Assembly (NCBI GenBank): GCA_900759105.1
Contig: CAAETY010000066.1
Coordinates: 1 to 64,000, forward strand
Length of the DNA stretch: 64,000 bases
Direction: 5' to 3'
DNA from: Peptococcaceae bacterium
GTDB lineage: Bacteria; Bacillota; Peptococcia; Peptococcales; Peptococcaceae
Part shown: piece after piece, positions 1 through 8,243 of the stretch
How the letters are laid out: each line of letters opens with the position of its first letter
Position numbering within the stretch: the first letter of the stretch is position 1
Notes under the pieces: generated by a model
Told to the model about the DNA's origin: nothing
The model's input: only the letters and a program-made list of their open reading frames with translations
Database searches by the model: none
Program-made: the position numbers and the translations under genes

Positions 1-119
1 CTAGCGGAACCGCGCTTTTGGAACTTTTCGAAGTTAGGCATTACGCCTTTGTCCATGTACTTTTTGGTGAGACGTGGGTCTAAGCCGTCAACACCTAGCA
101 CTAATACTTTATTATTCAT
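1..119 (-). CDS. Alkaline phosphatase superfamily phosphodiesterase, N-terminal fragment (cut by window edge)
   Basis: Only the first 39 codons lie inside the window; the gene continues beyond position 1. It starts at an ATG with a GGAGG box seven bases upstream. The peptide opens with a beta strand leading to VDGLDP, the usual first metal-binding Asp (residue 11) of the type I phosphodiesterase/nucleotide pyrophosphatase branch. It is nearly identical over this stretch to the N-terminus of the next gene upstream (258-2273), so the two are tandem paralogues. The main visible difference is that this copy keeps the metal-ligand Asp while the other has Val. The substrate cannot be told from the fragment. 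Confidence 0.8.
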   Translation of the reverse strand, partial: MNNKVLVLGVDGLDPRLTKKYMDKGVMPNFEKFQKRGSA

Positions 120-214
120 ATTCAAACCTCCGTATAATCATTTTGTTTTTTCATTGTGATTAGCGATATTCAGGGAACATCTTTTGTTTCAAAGAAGCTT
201 CCCCTATTAATGCG

Positions 215-243
215 CAAAAAACTCTTAACCTTTCGGCTAAGAG
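215..243 (-). terminator. Intrinsic terminator after the phosphodiesterase gene
   Basis: On the minus strand a 9-bp stem (CTCTTAGCC / GGTTAAGAG, one G-U pair) with a GAAA tetraloop is followed by six T. It begins 15 bases after the stop codon of the 258-2273 gene and separates it from the downstream paralogue. Confidence 0.9.
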
Positions 244-257
244 CTTTTCGCTATGAA

Positions 258-2273
258 TTAATCTTCAAAGATTTGATATACTGGTGCCCCTTCGCAATTA
301 GCAGGCATACGAACGCCACCGAGCATTGCCACTGTTGGTGTCACGTCCACTTCACGAATTACACGATCAGTTGTAAAGCCTTGCTTAATGTTAGGGCCGG
401 CAGCCAAGAAGATTGGAGATTCAGAGGTGTCTGCATAGCCGGTATAGGTAGAAATGGAATCCCCGTGAATACGGTTAAAGCCTTCTTCGTTGAAGTAAAC
501 AATATCCCCGCAACGGTCGCTGTTCAAACCGAAATGCGCCGCTTCCTTACGACGTACTGCAAGTGCAATGATGCGCTTCCCATTCCAACGATAGTTGTAA
601 AGGTCGTCAATAATCTTGCGTTCCAATTCATATTGGTCTGCCGGGTCGACAATCCCTTCCGGATCGCGGCCCTTGATGTTTAAGTAGATATAAATCCCGC
701 GTTGCGCCACTGCAGTGGTTTTGCTCCAGTCGATTTCTCTCAACTCATTGCCGTTTTCGTCTTTCTTCAATACGGTATAGCCTAGTTCCTTCATTACCTT
801 GATATTGATACCAAATGGGTCGCCCATTGGAACATCCGGTTCAATTTCATTTGCACTAACAAGGCCGTGGTCAGAGGTAATCACAATGTCCCAGCCTTCG
901 TCCAAAAAGTGCATGAAATGACCCAGATAACGGTCAGTATCAATATATGCACGTTCCATCACTGCTTGAATTTCAGTTTCATCGTATTGTTTGATGTGTG
1001 GACGATATTGTGCCAATTCCCAGAAAGTATGGCCAAAGGTATCTACACTGTGAAGGTGAGAAAATACCACTTCATAGTCGTTTTGTTCAATGAGGGTATT
1101 CATTGCCTTTGCTTGCCATTCGGAATAGGATTCCCAAAGTGGTGCAAAAATCTTGTTCGCAGCCTTTGGCGTATTCCCAATCATCATGGAAACACTGCGG
1201 AATTGACCAACGTTTTCTTTGATTTGGCCAAGCAAGGATTTTGGATGGAAGAGCAAGTCATTGTTTGCTTCCATTGCATTCCCATACCAAAGTTCAACGT
1301 TAGAACCATCTTCTGCAATGCCAATTAAGATGGCTTGGCGGGAAATTTCGATGCGTTCTCCCTTCTTGGAAACGCTGTCCATGATGTCACATACAACTTT
1401 ATCGATGGTATCCAACACAACGAGTGGTTGTTCCTCTTTCTTGGATTTGTAGATTGCTACTTTGTCGTAAATGCCTTGTTCGTTAGGAATCACCAATACA
1501 GGACGACGTTCCATCCCTTTGCTTACAGGAATCGCAAATTCCTTTGCACCTTCCGGTGCATTGAGCCAGCCTTTGGCTGGTTTGATGCGTAAGGTGGTTT
1601 TTCTTTCATAGAGCTCAGAACAAGCCGCAGCGGCATTTTCACCTTCGGATTCGTTCATTACCATGTTAACCAATTCTTTACGCTTCAAGGAAATTTCCAA
1701 AGCGTTGTCTTCTAAATCTTCTTCGATTTCCAAGTCGGAGAGCACACAGCCTGCACCGGAATCATCGGCTTCTTTTTCATCCACGTGTTCTTCAACAATG
1801 GTTTCAGAGGCTTCAATCCATTGGCCCCATTCCGCAGTCCCAACTGCAATGTTTACATTAGATGGTTGAGTCCCGTCTACAACGTGGAGATTTGGGCTGT
1901 CGCTGGTTGGAGGCCAAGAGGAGCCCGGCCAGTGGAATACCAAGGTTTTTCTGCCGGCTTCGGCAAATACATTCCACAATGGTTCTGCCTTGCAATTTGC
2001 AGAGTCAAAGGAATACACCAAGGTATCCAATTTTTCAGGATGCGGATTCCAGAAATCAGTAACTCCGTGGGTTTCGCAATATGCACCGGTAGCGAGGGTG
2101 GTCCACATTGGAGGGGTAATGGTTGGCATTGCACCGAGCATCACCAGGTCTTCACGTGCAGCGCCGCGCTTCACAAATTTTTCAAAGTTTGGCATAACGC
2201 CTTTGTTCATATACTTTTTGGTAAGACGTGGGTCCAACCCGACAACACCAAGCACTAATACTTTATTCTTCAT
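258..2273 (-). CDS. Alkaline phosphatase superfamily phosphodiesterase/nucleotide pyrophosphatase-like protein, degenerate metal site
   Basis: A 671-residue cytoplasmic protein with no signal peptide. Family landmarks visible are the nucleophile region PTITPP (Thr51/Thr53), the D-x3-H pair Asp411/His415, the SDHG pair Asp468/His469 and a late His603. Such enzymes hydrolyse phosphodiesters or pyrophosphates with two metal ions; the substrate here is unknown. The first metal ligand, Asp in the VDG motif of the neighbouring paralogue, is Val11 here (codon GTC instead of GAC), which would be expected to damage the bimetal centre. Residues about 165-230 form an acidic, low-similarity insertion. 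Start ATG has a GGAAGGTG box. It has its own promoter and terminator, so it is probably monocistronic. Confidence 0.8.
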   Translation of the reverse strand: MKNKVLVLGVVGLDPRLTKKYMNKGVMPNFEKFVKRGAAREDLVMLGAMPTITPPMWTTLATGAYCETHGVTDFWNPHPEKLDTLVYSFDSANCKAEPLWNVFAEAGRKTLVFHWPGSSWPPTSDSPNLHVVDGTQPSNVNIAVGTAEWGQWIEASETIVEEHVDEKEADDSGAGCVLSDLEIEEDLEDNALEISLKRKELVNMVMNESEGENAAAACSELYERKTTLRIKPAKGWLNAPEGAKEFAIPVSKGMERRPVLVIPNEQGIYDKVAIYKSKKEEQPLVVLDTIDKVVCDIMDSVSKKGERIEISRQAILIGIAEDGSNVELWYGNAMEANNDLLFHPKSLLGQIKENVGQFRSVSMMIGNTPKAANKIFAPLWESYSEWQAKAMNTLIEQNDYEVVFSHLHSVDTFGHTFWELAQYRPHIKQYDETEIQAVMERAYIDTDRYLGHFMHFLDEGWDIVITSDHGLVSANEIEPDVPMGDPFGINIKVMKELGYTVLKKDENGNELREIDWSKTTAVAQRGIYIYLNIKGRDPEGIVDPADQYELERKIIDDLYNYRWNGKRIIALAVRRKEAAHFGLNSDRCGDIVYFNEEGFNRIHGDSISTYTGYADTSESPIFLAAGPNIKQGFTTDRVIREVDVTPTVAMLGGVRMPANCEGAPVYQIFED

Positions 2274-2333
2274 GATTTCACCTTCCGTTTGATTATCTTT
2301 CAGTGATATTTATTTACTCAATTATCTGAATAT

Positions 2334-2363
2334 ATTTTATCATCTATTAAAAATTTTTAACAA
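2334..2363 (-). promoter_or_regulatory. Candidate sigma-A promoter for the phosphodiesterase gene
   Basis: Minus strand: -35 TTGTTA (2358-2363), 18-base spacer, extended -10 TGATAAAAT (hexamer TAAAAT at 2334-2339). It sits in an AT-rich stretch about 60 bases before the start codon. Confidence 0.45.
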
Positions 2364-2443
2364 CAGTTATGTTTTTCACAGATTGTTTTGCTACAAATTT
2401 TATTGATACCTCCCGCCATCTCCCCCTTTTTACCACGGGCATC

Positions 2444-2477
2444 AAAAAACGCTCATCACCACAGCGGTAATGAGCGT
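2444..2477 (-). terminator. Intrinsic terminator of the sfsA-to-dnaI cluster
   Basis: Minus-strand hairpin with an ACGCTCATTACC / GGTGATGAGCGT stem (one G-U pair) followed by six T, only a few bases after the dnaI stop codon. Confidence 0.9.
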
Positions 2478-2481
2478 TCGC

Positions 2482-3438
2482 TTATATCAATTCTACATCC
2501 AAATTTCTTCGACCTTCGCCTTGACGATAGCTTTCCGGCGTTTCCAGCTTAAAGACGGAAACTTTTTCGGTAATGCGTTCCATCAGTCGTGGGTCGTAGA
2601 GGGTTTCAATTTCGTTGAGTTCAAGGTTGGTATTAATCACCCATGATTTATTGCGCAAATTGCGTTCTTCAATCAAGCGCGTGAGTTCATCAATGGCAAA
2701 TGCCGAATGTACTTCGGCACCAAAGTCATCCAAAATAAGCAGGTCGCTATTGTAGAGCAAATCCAGGGTGCGCGAAGTTTCTTCGCTATCGAGTCCACGT
2801 TCGAACTTGCACACACGAATGAGTTCAAGTAAATCATCCACACGGCGATAAACCACCGTCAAATCTCGTGCAATAGCGGCATTGGCTATAGCGGCTGAAA
2901 GATGGGTTTTCCCACGACCGACATAACCACGAAGCATCAGGTTACCCATTGGACGTCCTTCGGCCAAGGCATCTATAAAACGATGAATGCGCACAAGCTT
3001 TCGCGCCATATCATCAGGATCACTATAAATATCCGTGCGGAAGTTTTCAAAGGTCATGTCGCGATATTTTTCCGGCAAACCACTTGCCAAATAAGTCGCT
3101 TCACGGCGTTCCTTTAGCTGACATACACAAGGCACCCCCGGACGCACATACCCACGGTCTTCGCAAATCGAACAATCCCATTGTGGTTCATAGATGGCTT
3201 CCGAAAGGCCGTATTTTTGCAAAAGTGCTTGGCGTTCCGCGCGTAATTGTTGATAAATTTTATCTGCCTCATCCAAGCCAAAGGCATTGCCTTTAAGGCT
3301 CTTTTTAACACAAGAAAGGGCGTGTGCATTGAGTTTTTTGTCCGCTTCGGCCACATCCGGATGGGCGCGATGCATGGCTTGCACGCGTTCGTCACGCTCT
3401 TGCTTTTTTTGTTCTCGTTTTGATTCCCATTGTGGCAC
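2482..3438 (-). CDS. dnaI: Primosomal helicase loader DnaI/DnaC-type AAA+ ATPase
   Basis: A 318-residue AAA+ protein that loads the replicative helicase at origins and restart sites. The N-terminal part has a DnaI-type zinc ligand set Cys89-x2-Cys92 and Cys104-x-Cys106. Walker A is GRGKT (174-178) and Walker B is LLILDDFG with Asp237-Asp238. The start is GTG at 3438: a GGAGG box lies eight bases upstream and actually overlaps the stop codon of dnaD, so translation of the two is probably coupled. A DnaD-domain gene directly upstream is the normal Clostridia/Negativicutes pairing and supports the replication-restart role. Confidence 0.92.
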   Translation of the reverse strand: MPQWESKREQKKQERDERVQAMHRAHPDVAEADKKLNAHALSCVKKSLKGNAFGLDEADKIYQQLRAERQALLQKYGLSEAIYEPQWDCSICEDRGYVRPGVPCVCQLKERREATYLASGLPEKYRDMTFENFRTDIYSDPDDMARKLVRIHRFIDALAEGRPMGNLMLRGYVGRGKTHLSAAIANAAIARDLTVVYRRVDDLLELIRVCKFERGLDSEETSRTLDLLYNSDLLILDDFGAEVHSAFAIDELTRLIEERNLRNKSWVINTNLELNEIETLYDPRLMERITEKVSVFKLETPESYRQGEGRRNLDVELI

Positions 3439-3441
3439 GGC

Positions 3442-4374
3442 TTATTCCTCCAAATTCGAAAAATCGCGGGGTCCCTCTGCACTAACATAGCGTTCAACCG
3501 TTTTCTTGCGACCGGTGTTTTTCTTTTGTTGGCGACTCGTTTGTGCTTTATATTTGGTGCGATAGGCTTCCACTTGGTCGCGACGGCTGATGCCCATTCG
3601 ACGCCAATTTTCCAAGATGGCATCCACATAATTCATACTTGGATTGTCTGCCCCGGTTGTATCCTCAATGGCCATGATGATAAGCTCGTGACTAAACTGC
3701 CATTCATGGGTCCACTTGGCATAAAGTGCACGTTGCGGTTCTGTCGGCATATTGCGTTTTCCTAAAAGGCGCAAAACCTCACGCACCTTGGTGAGTTCAT
3801 AATTCAACGTTCCGGCAAAGCTTTTAAATGAAGCCGTGTCGTTTACACCCGCATTATGTGCCATTTGTGCAAAGGACAGGAAGCTATAATGGTTGCGCTG
3901 ATTGGTGTAATAATAGTCATACACTATATAGGAAAGGTCGCTGTCCCATCCATAACGCAAGATGATTTCACTCAAATCCTGGCGCGCCTTTGAAGGCAGG
4001 ATGATGCCTTTTTCCTTTTCATAACGTTTAACAACCTTATTAAGACTTTCGATGCTATCCTCTTTGACCGGATTTCCCTGCGCTTGCGCCTGTTCACCGG
4101 CTGTTGTGTTGTTAAACATTTTGTCGAAAAGCGGGTCAAAGCTCACTGCACCGGTATCCACATTATAGGTAATAAAGCGTTTTTTTACGAGATCGCTCGC
4201 TGCGGTTTTGCCATAAATGTCCCCATGCGGGATGCGTCCTTCCAAAGAAAAGAGATACACCAATTCACCCAGTTCTTCAAAATTAAGGTTCAAAGGCTGC
4301 ATGTAAGCCAGTAAACGTTTGGGCAGTGCAACCGATCCGCCTGATAAAAACCAACTTAAAAATTTCGTATCCAT
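3442..4374 (-). CDS. DnaD-domain replication initiation protein
   Basis: A 310-residue protein of the DnaD/DnaB-like primosome family. An N-terminal winged-helix-like part (about residues 20-70) is followed near residues 110-180 by the DnaD domain, with the aromatic helix motif in SYIVYDYYYTNQ. The C-terminal tail is strongly basic, as expected for DNA binding. It acts with DnaA and the loader DnaI to open the origin and bring in the helicase. It ends three bases before dnaI and starts 15 bases after the preceding P-loop/Asp23 gene, so all belong to one minus-strand operon. Confidence 0.85.
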   Translation of the reverse strand: MDTKFLSWFLSGGSVALPKRLLAYMQPLNLNFEELGELVYLFSLEGRIPHGDIYGKTAASDLVKKRFITYNVDTGAVSFDPLFDKMFNNTTAGEQAQAQGNPVKEDSIESLNKVVKRYEKEKGIILPSKARQDLSEIILRYGWDSDLSYIVYDYYYTNQRNHYSFLSFAQMAHNAGVNDTASFKSFAGTLNYELTKVREVLRLLGKRNMPTEPQRALYAKWTHEWQFSHELIIMAIEDTTGADNPSMNYVDAILENWRRMGISRRDQVEAYRTKYKAQTSRQQKKNTGRKKTVERYVSAEGPRDFSNLEE

Positions 4375-4389
4375 TTTTCACTCCAGCAT

Positions 4390-5202
4390 TTATTGAATCA
4401 CACCGGAGACACGTACATTAACAGTACGTACCGGTACCCCGGTATATTTTTCGATTTCTTCCATGACACGCTTTTGGTACGCCATCACTTCACGTTGAAT
4501 GGCAATCCCGTAACGAATACGGCTTTCCATCTGAATGGTAGCACCCAAATCCCCTGTACGCACTGTTACACGAGGATTTGGGCCAAATATTTTGCAATCA
4601 AGGGCAATATGTCGAGCCAGTTCAACAAAAACCAGTTCGGAAATAACAACCTTTCCCAGCTGAGAAAAAACAGGGCGCACGATGGATTTTTCATCCACAC
4701 GGTTTTTGTTTTCTTTTGTTTTGCGCTTAAAAAGACTCACCACCGGCGCAATCCAAGCCGTTGGCAAATCCTTGCGTACCTCTACCACCGGCAGCGGGAT
4801 AACGTGCTTGCCTTCTTTACGCATTTCCTGAGCGATGGCAATTTCCTCTTCAGTTGCCACATCTTGGATAAAAATGACCTGCTTTACCGGTGGTAAGCTC
4901 AACGCTCCCACAATGCGGTCAATCATATGCTCACTGGTCCCTAATATGAGAAGCTTTTTCACATGATAGCGCGCCAAGGCTTTTTTTACATCTTCCGCTT
5001 GATTTTGATCAAGGAAAATTGCGCGTTTTACGGCAGCCACCATGGTCGGTTCGCTCTTTGCGGAAATCCCCGCCAGTTTTCGTCCGTTGTGAATCAAAAG
5101 CCCGTCATCAATAATAAAGGAAATTTCTAATTCATCCGCCAAGTCGGTGGCATGGTGGCTTTTACCGGTGCCACTTGGCCCTACCAATGCATATACTTCC
5201 AT
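4390..5202 (-). CDS. P-loop ATPase fused to an Asp23/Gls24-like domain
   Basis: A 270-residue two-part protein. The N-terminus carries a Walker A loop GPSGTGKSH (residues 8-16) and a P-loop NTPase-like fold to about residue 150. The C-terminal about 95 residues resemble the Asp23/Gls24 (DUF322) domain, with the alternating strand pattern and the final VPVRTVNVRVSGV segment usual in that family. The start ATG follows AAAGGAG. It lies between sfsA and dnaD in the same operon. Asp23-family proteins are linked to cell-envelope stress and lipid or primosomal neighbours; the role of the fused ATPase is not known to me, so function is left open. Confidence 0.7.
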   Translation of the reverse strand: MEVYALVGPSGTGKSHHATDLADELEISFIIDDGLLIHNGRKLAGISAKSEPTMVAAVKRAIFLDQNQAEDVKKALARYHVKKLLILGTSEHMIDRIVGALSLPPVKQVIFIQDVATEEEIAIAQEMRKEGKHVIPLPVVEVRKDLPTAWIAPVVSLFKRKTKENKNRVDEKSIVRPVFSQLGKVVISELVFVELARHIALDCKIFGPNPRVTVRTGDLGATIQMESRIRYGIAIQREVMAYQKRVMEEIEKYTGVPVRTVNVRVSGVIQ

Positions 5203-5213
5203 ACTTTTCTCCT

Positions 5214-5900
5214 TTATATCACCGCGCGTTCACCCATAAATCGCACTTCTTGCGGTGCTATTTCCGAGGCAAACGCCTTTACTGTTACGCCTTCGTTGAT
5301 GGCTTGTCGCATCGTCTTGGCAAAATCGGGATCATTCTTTTCGTTAAAGGTCACATCCACCACCGGCTGCCCCATCGTTACAAAGAACACTGCCACATGC
5401 CACCCTTCTTTTTGCAAGGCCATGAGCGCTTCAACGTGACGCTTGCCACGACTGGTCGGCGCATCCGGAAAAAACGCATGCCCATCCAACACATAGTTAA
5501 CGGATTTTACTTCAAAAAGCCAACGCTCATCGTCTTGTTCAAGATAAAAATCAAATCGACTTGTACCAACCTTCTTTTCCCGCTTAATGAAGGTCGCATG
5601 GTCAAAGCCATCAATATAGCCTGCGCGAAGCCACGCTTCCATCATATCATTGGCCCACGTTGCCATTAAGCACACCCAGTGCCCTTCGTAATCAACAGCT
5701 AAAAAGTCCCATTCGGTCTTGCGATTAGGATTTGACGCTTTACGAATCAATGCACGCACGCCCTGCACCAAGAGCTCCGTCATTCTTCCGGTATTGGCCA
5801 CATGTGCATTTACAATCGTGCCGTCATCCAGTGCCAGCTCTGCCACAAAGCGATTGACGCGACGTATGTATCGTGCTTCTATCGTATGCTCAAAATCCAT
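5214..5900 (-). CDS. sfsA: SfsA family protein (sugar fermentation stimulation protein)
   Basis: A 228-residue protein of usual SfsA length. It opens with an OB-fold-like N-terminal part containing the HVANTGRM segment, followed by a nuclease-like core with the F-x-V-K-S motif (EVKSVNYV). SfsA proteins bind nucleic acid and have a PD-(D/E)XK-like fold; the biological role is still vague despite the name. It is the first gene of the cluster leading to dnaI, 11 bases upstream of the P-loop/Asp23 gene. The thrC terminator lies just upstream, so it should have its own promoter. Confidence 0.88.
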   Translation of the reverse strand: MDFEHTIEARYIRRVNRFVAELALDDGTIVNAHVANTGRMTELLVQGVRALIRKASNPNRKTEWDFLAVDYEGHWVCLMATWANDMMEAWLRAGYIDGFDHATFIKREKKVGTSRFDFYLEQDDERWLFEVKSVNYVLDGHAFFPDAPTSRGKRHVEALMALQKEGWHVAVFFVTMGQPVVDVTFNEKNDPDFAKTMRQAINEGVTVKAFASEIAPQEVRFMGERAVI

Positions 5901-5963
5901 TTGCCATCATCCTTTCTCCTCATTATACGTTGCCGAGGCAAGGTCCTGCAAGTCACCGCAAAT

Positions 5964-5994
5964 AAAAAAGCACGCCACTTTCTTGTGACGTGCT
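5964..5994 (-). terminator. Intrinsic terminator of yerC-thrC
   Basis: Minus-strand hairpin AGCACGTCAC / GTGGCGTGCT with an AAGAAA loop followed by a run of six T, 17 bases after the thrC stop codon. Confidence 0.9.
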
Positions 5995-6010
5995 TTATCT
6001 GTATTACCAA

Positions 6011-7495
6011 TTAGCGATTTCTGATGACATTCATCATCGCATCGTTGATTTCTTCCGCACCAATAACCACACGTTCGTGTTTTGGCTTTTCGGTAAGGTT
6101 TGCCAACGCACGATGCACCGGCATCCCGCTCTTAGCAGAAAGCGTATCGAGCAATGTCAAATCACTTTCATCGGTTGCTTCGCCATTAACAGCATGCCAT
6201 ACTGCACCGACAAACTTATATGGATTTGCGGTAGAATCTACCACCATCACACGACCATCAGCTTTTGCTTCTGCTACACTCACCGCAATGGCAGTATGGG
6301 TATCCAAAAGATAACCGGTTTCCTTAAAGATATCACCAATCGCTTTCAAAGTGCCGGCTTCATCAACAGCACCACTGTCAAGCACTGCTTTCATACGAGC
6401 CACCACTTCTTCCGGCACACTGTACTTGCCATCTTGCTTCAAGGCCTGCATATAGCCTTCAACAGCCTTGCCATCTCCTTCACTCATAAAGTAGAGGAAA
6501 CGTTCCAAGTTACTGGATACGAGAATATCCATGGATGGGCTGTTCGTTTTCAAGAATGGGCGGTTCGCATTATACACGCCGGTTTGAATGAATTCGTCCA
6601 ACACATCGTTGGCATTGGATGCACATACGAGCTTCCCAATTGGAAGCCCCATTTCACGCGCAAACCAGCCTGCGAGAATGTTCCCGAAATTGCCGGTTGG
6701 CACAGTGAAATCAATCGCATCACCAAATTGAATATCACCCTTCTTAACAAGCTGCATATAAGCGGAGAAATAGTACACGATTTGAGGCAACAAACGCCCC
6801 CAGTTGATGGAGTTTGCAGAAGAGAATTGGCAGCCAAGTGCATCTACTTCTTTGAGAAGGGCTTCATTGGCAAACGCTTCCTTCACAGCACGTTGGCAAT
6901 CGTCAAAGTTCCCCTTCACAGCAAATGCGGAGGTGTTCTTCCCGCCGGTGGTAAGCATTTGCAATTCTTGCACCTCACTTACGCCACCATGAGGATAGAA
7001 GGTAATGATACGGGTGCCTTCTACATCCTTGAAGCCTTCCAATGCTGCCTTACCGGTATCCCCGGAGGTCGCTACCAAAATTACAACTTCTTTGTCCACG
7101 CCGGTTTTGCGCATGGAGTGCACCAACAAGTGTGGTAACAATTGCAAGGCCATATCTTTGAAAGCAGCCGTTGGCCCATGCCAAAGCTCCAAAGAGTACA
7201 GGCCATCCTTGATTTTCACAACCGGTGCCACAGCCACATCATCGAAGCTTTCGCTATTATAAGCAGCGTTCACCATTTCGTCGATTTCTTCTGCCGGGAA
7301 TTCTTCCAAATAAAGGGCTAAGATTTGCTTAGCCAAATCCTGGTAGCTCAAATCCACCATTTTACGCATGGACGCTTCATCAACCGCAGGAATTTCATCC
7401 GGCACATAAAGCCCACCTTGTGGTACCATCCCTCTAACAATCGCTTCGGATGCGCTTACGCCTTCCGCGTTATTTCTTGTACTGATATATTTCAT
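6011..7495 (-). CDS. thrC: Threonine synthase
   Basis: A 494-residue pyridoxal-phosphate enzyme that converts O-phosphohomoserine to threonine, the last step of the pathway. The PLP lysine is in HGPTAAFKDM (Lys113), and the phosphate-binding Gly/Ser/Thr loop is in TSGDTGKAA. The length and N-terminus (MKYISTRNN) fit the fold-type II threonine synthase found in proteobacteria and Negativicutes, longer than the Bacillus form. The start codon overlaps the stop of the upstream yerC-like gene (ATGA), so translation is coupled. No other threonine genes lie in the window. Confidence 0.95.
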   Translation of the reverse strand: MKYISTRNNAEGVSASEAIVRGMVPQGGLYVPDEIPAVDEASMRKMVDLSYQDLAKQILALYLEEFPAEEIDEMVNAAYNSESFDDVAVAPVVKIKDGLYSLELWHGPTAAFKDMALQLLPHLLVHSMRKTGVDKEVVILVATSGDTGKAALEGFKDVEGTRIITFYPHGGVSEVQELQMLTTGGKNTSAFAVKGNFDDCQRAVKEAFANEALLKEVDALGCQFSSANSINWGRLLPQIVYYFSAYMQLVKKGDIQFGDAIDFTVPTGNFGNILAGWFAREMGLPIGKLVCASNANDVLDEFIQTGVYNANRPFLKTNSPSMDILVSSNLERFLYFMSEGDGKAVEGYMQALKQDGKYSVPEEVVARMKAVLDSGAVDEAGTLKAIGDIFKETGYLLDTHTAIAVSVAEAKADGRVMVVDSTANPYKFVGAVWHAVNGEATDESDLTLLDTLSAKSGMPVHRALANLTEKPKHERVVIGAEEINDAMMNVIRNR

Positions 7496-7803
7496 GATTC
7501 ACTATCATCCTTTTTCTCTTTGAGTCGTTCTAAAACGAGTTTGTAGCCATCAGAGCCGTAATTGAGACATTTCTTTACACGACTGATGGTCGCGGTACTC
7601 GCTCCGGTGACTTCCGCAATACGGGTATAGGTTTGTTCGTCGGCAAGCATCTTTGCCACCTCGAGACGCTGGGCTATGGCATTAATCTCCCCAACGGTGC
7701 AAATATCCTCAAAAAAGCGATAATACTCTTCTCGGGTGTCAACCAATGAGAGCGCTTCAAAAAAACCATCTATCATTTCATTTTCAATATTTGGTTTATA
7801 CAT
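7492..7803 (-). CDS. YerC/TrpR-like DNA-binding regulator
   Basis: A 103-residue all-helical protein matching the TrpR/YerC-YecD family over its whole length. The helix-turn-helix is near residues 55-80 (YTRIAEVTGASTATISRVKKC). Members are repressor-like proteins whose effector is mostly unknown. It is translationally coupled to thrC by an ATGA overlap, which suggests, but does not prove, a role in amino-acid control. The start ATG follows AGAGGAC and a strong promoter lies 40-70 bases upstream. Confidence 0.88.
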   Translation of the reverse strand: MYKPNIENEMIDGFFEALSLVDTREEYYRFFEDICTVGEINAIAQRLEVAKMLADEQTYTRIAEVTGASTATISRVKKCLNYGSDGYKLVLERLKEKKDDSES

Positions 7804-7843
7804 CGCTGTCCTCTTTTCAGTATTAAAGCATTAAACTACGACT

Positions 7844-7873
7844 ATGATACCCCAGAAAACCCGGCACTGTCAA
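7844..7873 (-). promoter_or_regulatory. Promoter of yerC-thrC
   Basis: Minus strand: consensus -35 TTGACA (7868-7873), 18-base spacer, -10 TATCAT (7844-7849). Confidence 0.75.
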
Positions 7874-7908
7874 TACGGGCCCATTAATTTACTTTATCAC
7901 GCTAAAAC

Positions 7909-7937
7909 AAAAAAGCGACAGACAAAAGTCTGTCGCT
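7909..7937 (-). terminator. Strong terminator downstream of 6S RNA
   Basis: Perfect 10-bp minus-strand stem AGCGACAGAC / GTCTGTCGCT with a TTTT loop, followed by six T. It backs up the U-rich end of the 6S RNA and isolates it from yerC. Confidence 0.9.
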
Positions 7938-7945
7938 GATTGTTC

Positions 7946-8137
7946 AAAAAAAGACCCGCGTCGCCGTAAGGAGTGAGGTTTTGAACCTGCTAATGCAGGT
8001 GGGCGCTTCCCACTCACTTTCTGTATCAAAATAAAATTAAGATGCAATGCCGTGAGCAGAGAGTCAGCTCCCAATATTAAAGGTGTTGGAACAAAACTGA
8101 TCACAAGAACTTACCAACGTTGCAGGGTGTTCTTTCT
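7946..8137 (-). ncRNA. ssrS: 6S RNA
   Basis: A transcript of about 192 nt between a strong promoter and a U-run, with no coding sense. The architecture is that of 6S RNA. The 5' segment ACCCUGC...GGUAAG pairs with the 3' segment CUUAC...GCGGGU as the closing stem. A central bubble carries a small hairpin on its 3' side (ACCUGC-AUUA-GCAGGU). A terminal stem is built on CUCAC/GUGAG. The 3' part (GGUUCAAAACCU ... ACGGCGACGC) also resembles known 6S sequences. 6S RNA mimics an open promoter and sequesters sigma-A RNA polymerase in stationary phase. Identified by eye, not by covariance search; ends are plus or minus a few bases. Confidence 0.78.
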
Positions 8138-8143
8138 GGATTT

Positions 8144-8172
8144 AATATACCACAAGAAAACGCCCTTCGCAA
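8144..8172 (-). promoter_or_regulatory. Promoter of 6S RNA
   Basis: Minus strand: -35 TTGCGA (8167-8172), exactly 17-base spacer, -10 TATATT (8144-8149). The predicted start is an A near 8137. Confidence 0.75.
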
Positions 8173-8211
8173 CGGATTTTAACGCTTTTTCACCATTATG
8201 TTAAGAATATG

Positions 8212-8243
8212 AAAAGGCCACAAAAAGCGCATTTTGTCAAGCC
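8212..8243 (-). terminator. Weak candidate terminator of the sugar acetyltransferase gene
   Basis: Directly after the stop codon the minus strand can fold GGC-TTGACAAAA / TTTTTGT-GGCC and continues with TTTT. The stem is AU-rich and imperfect. Confidence 0.4.

Noticed and set aside
5990..7138. 382-codon plus-strand open frame
   Set aside because: Antisense shadow of thrC without start signals.
7889..8104. 71-codon minus-strand open frame
   Set aside because: It lies wholly over the 6S RNA and its terminator, has no ribosome-binding site, and its sequence is explained by the RNA stems.
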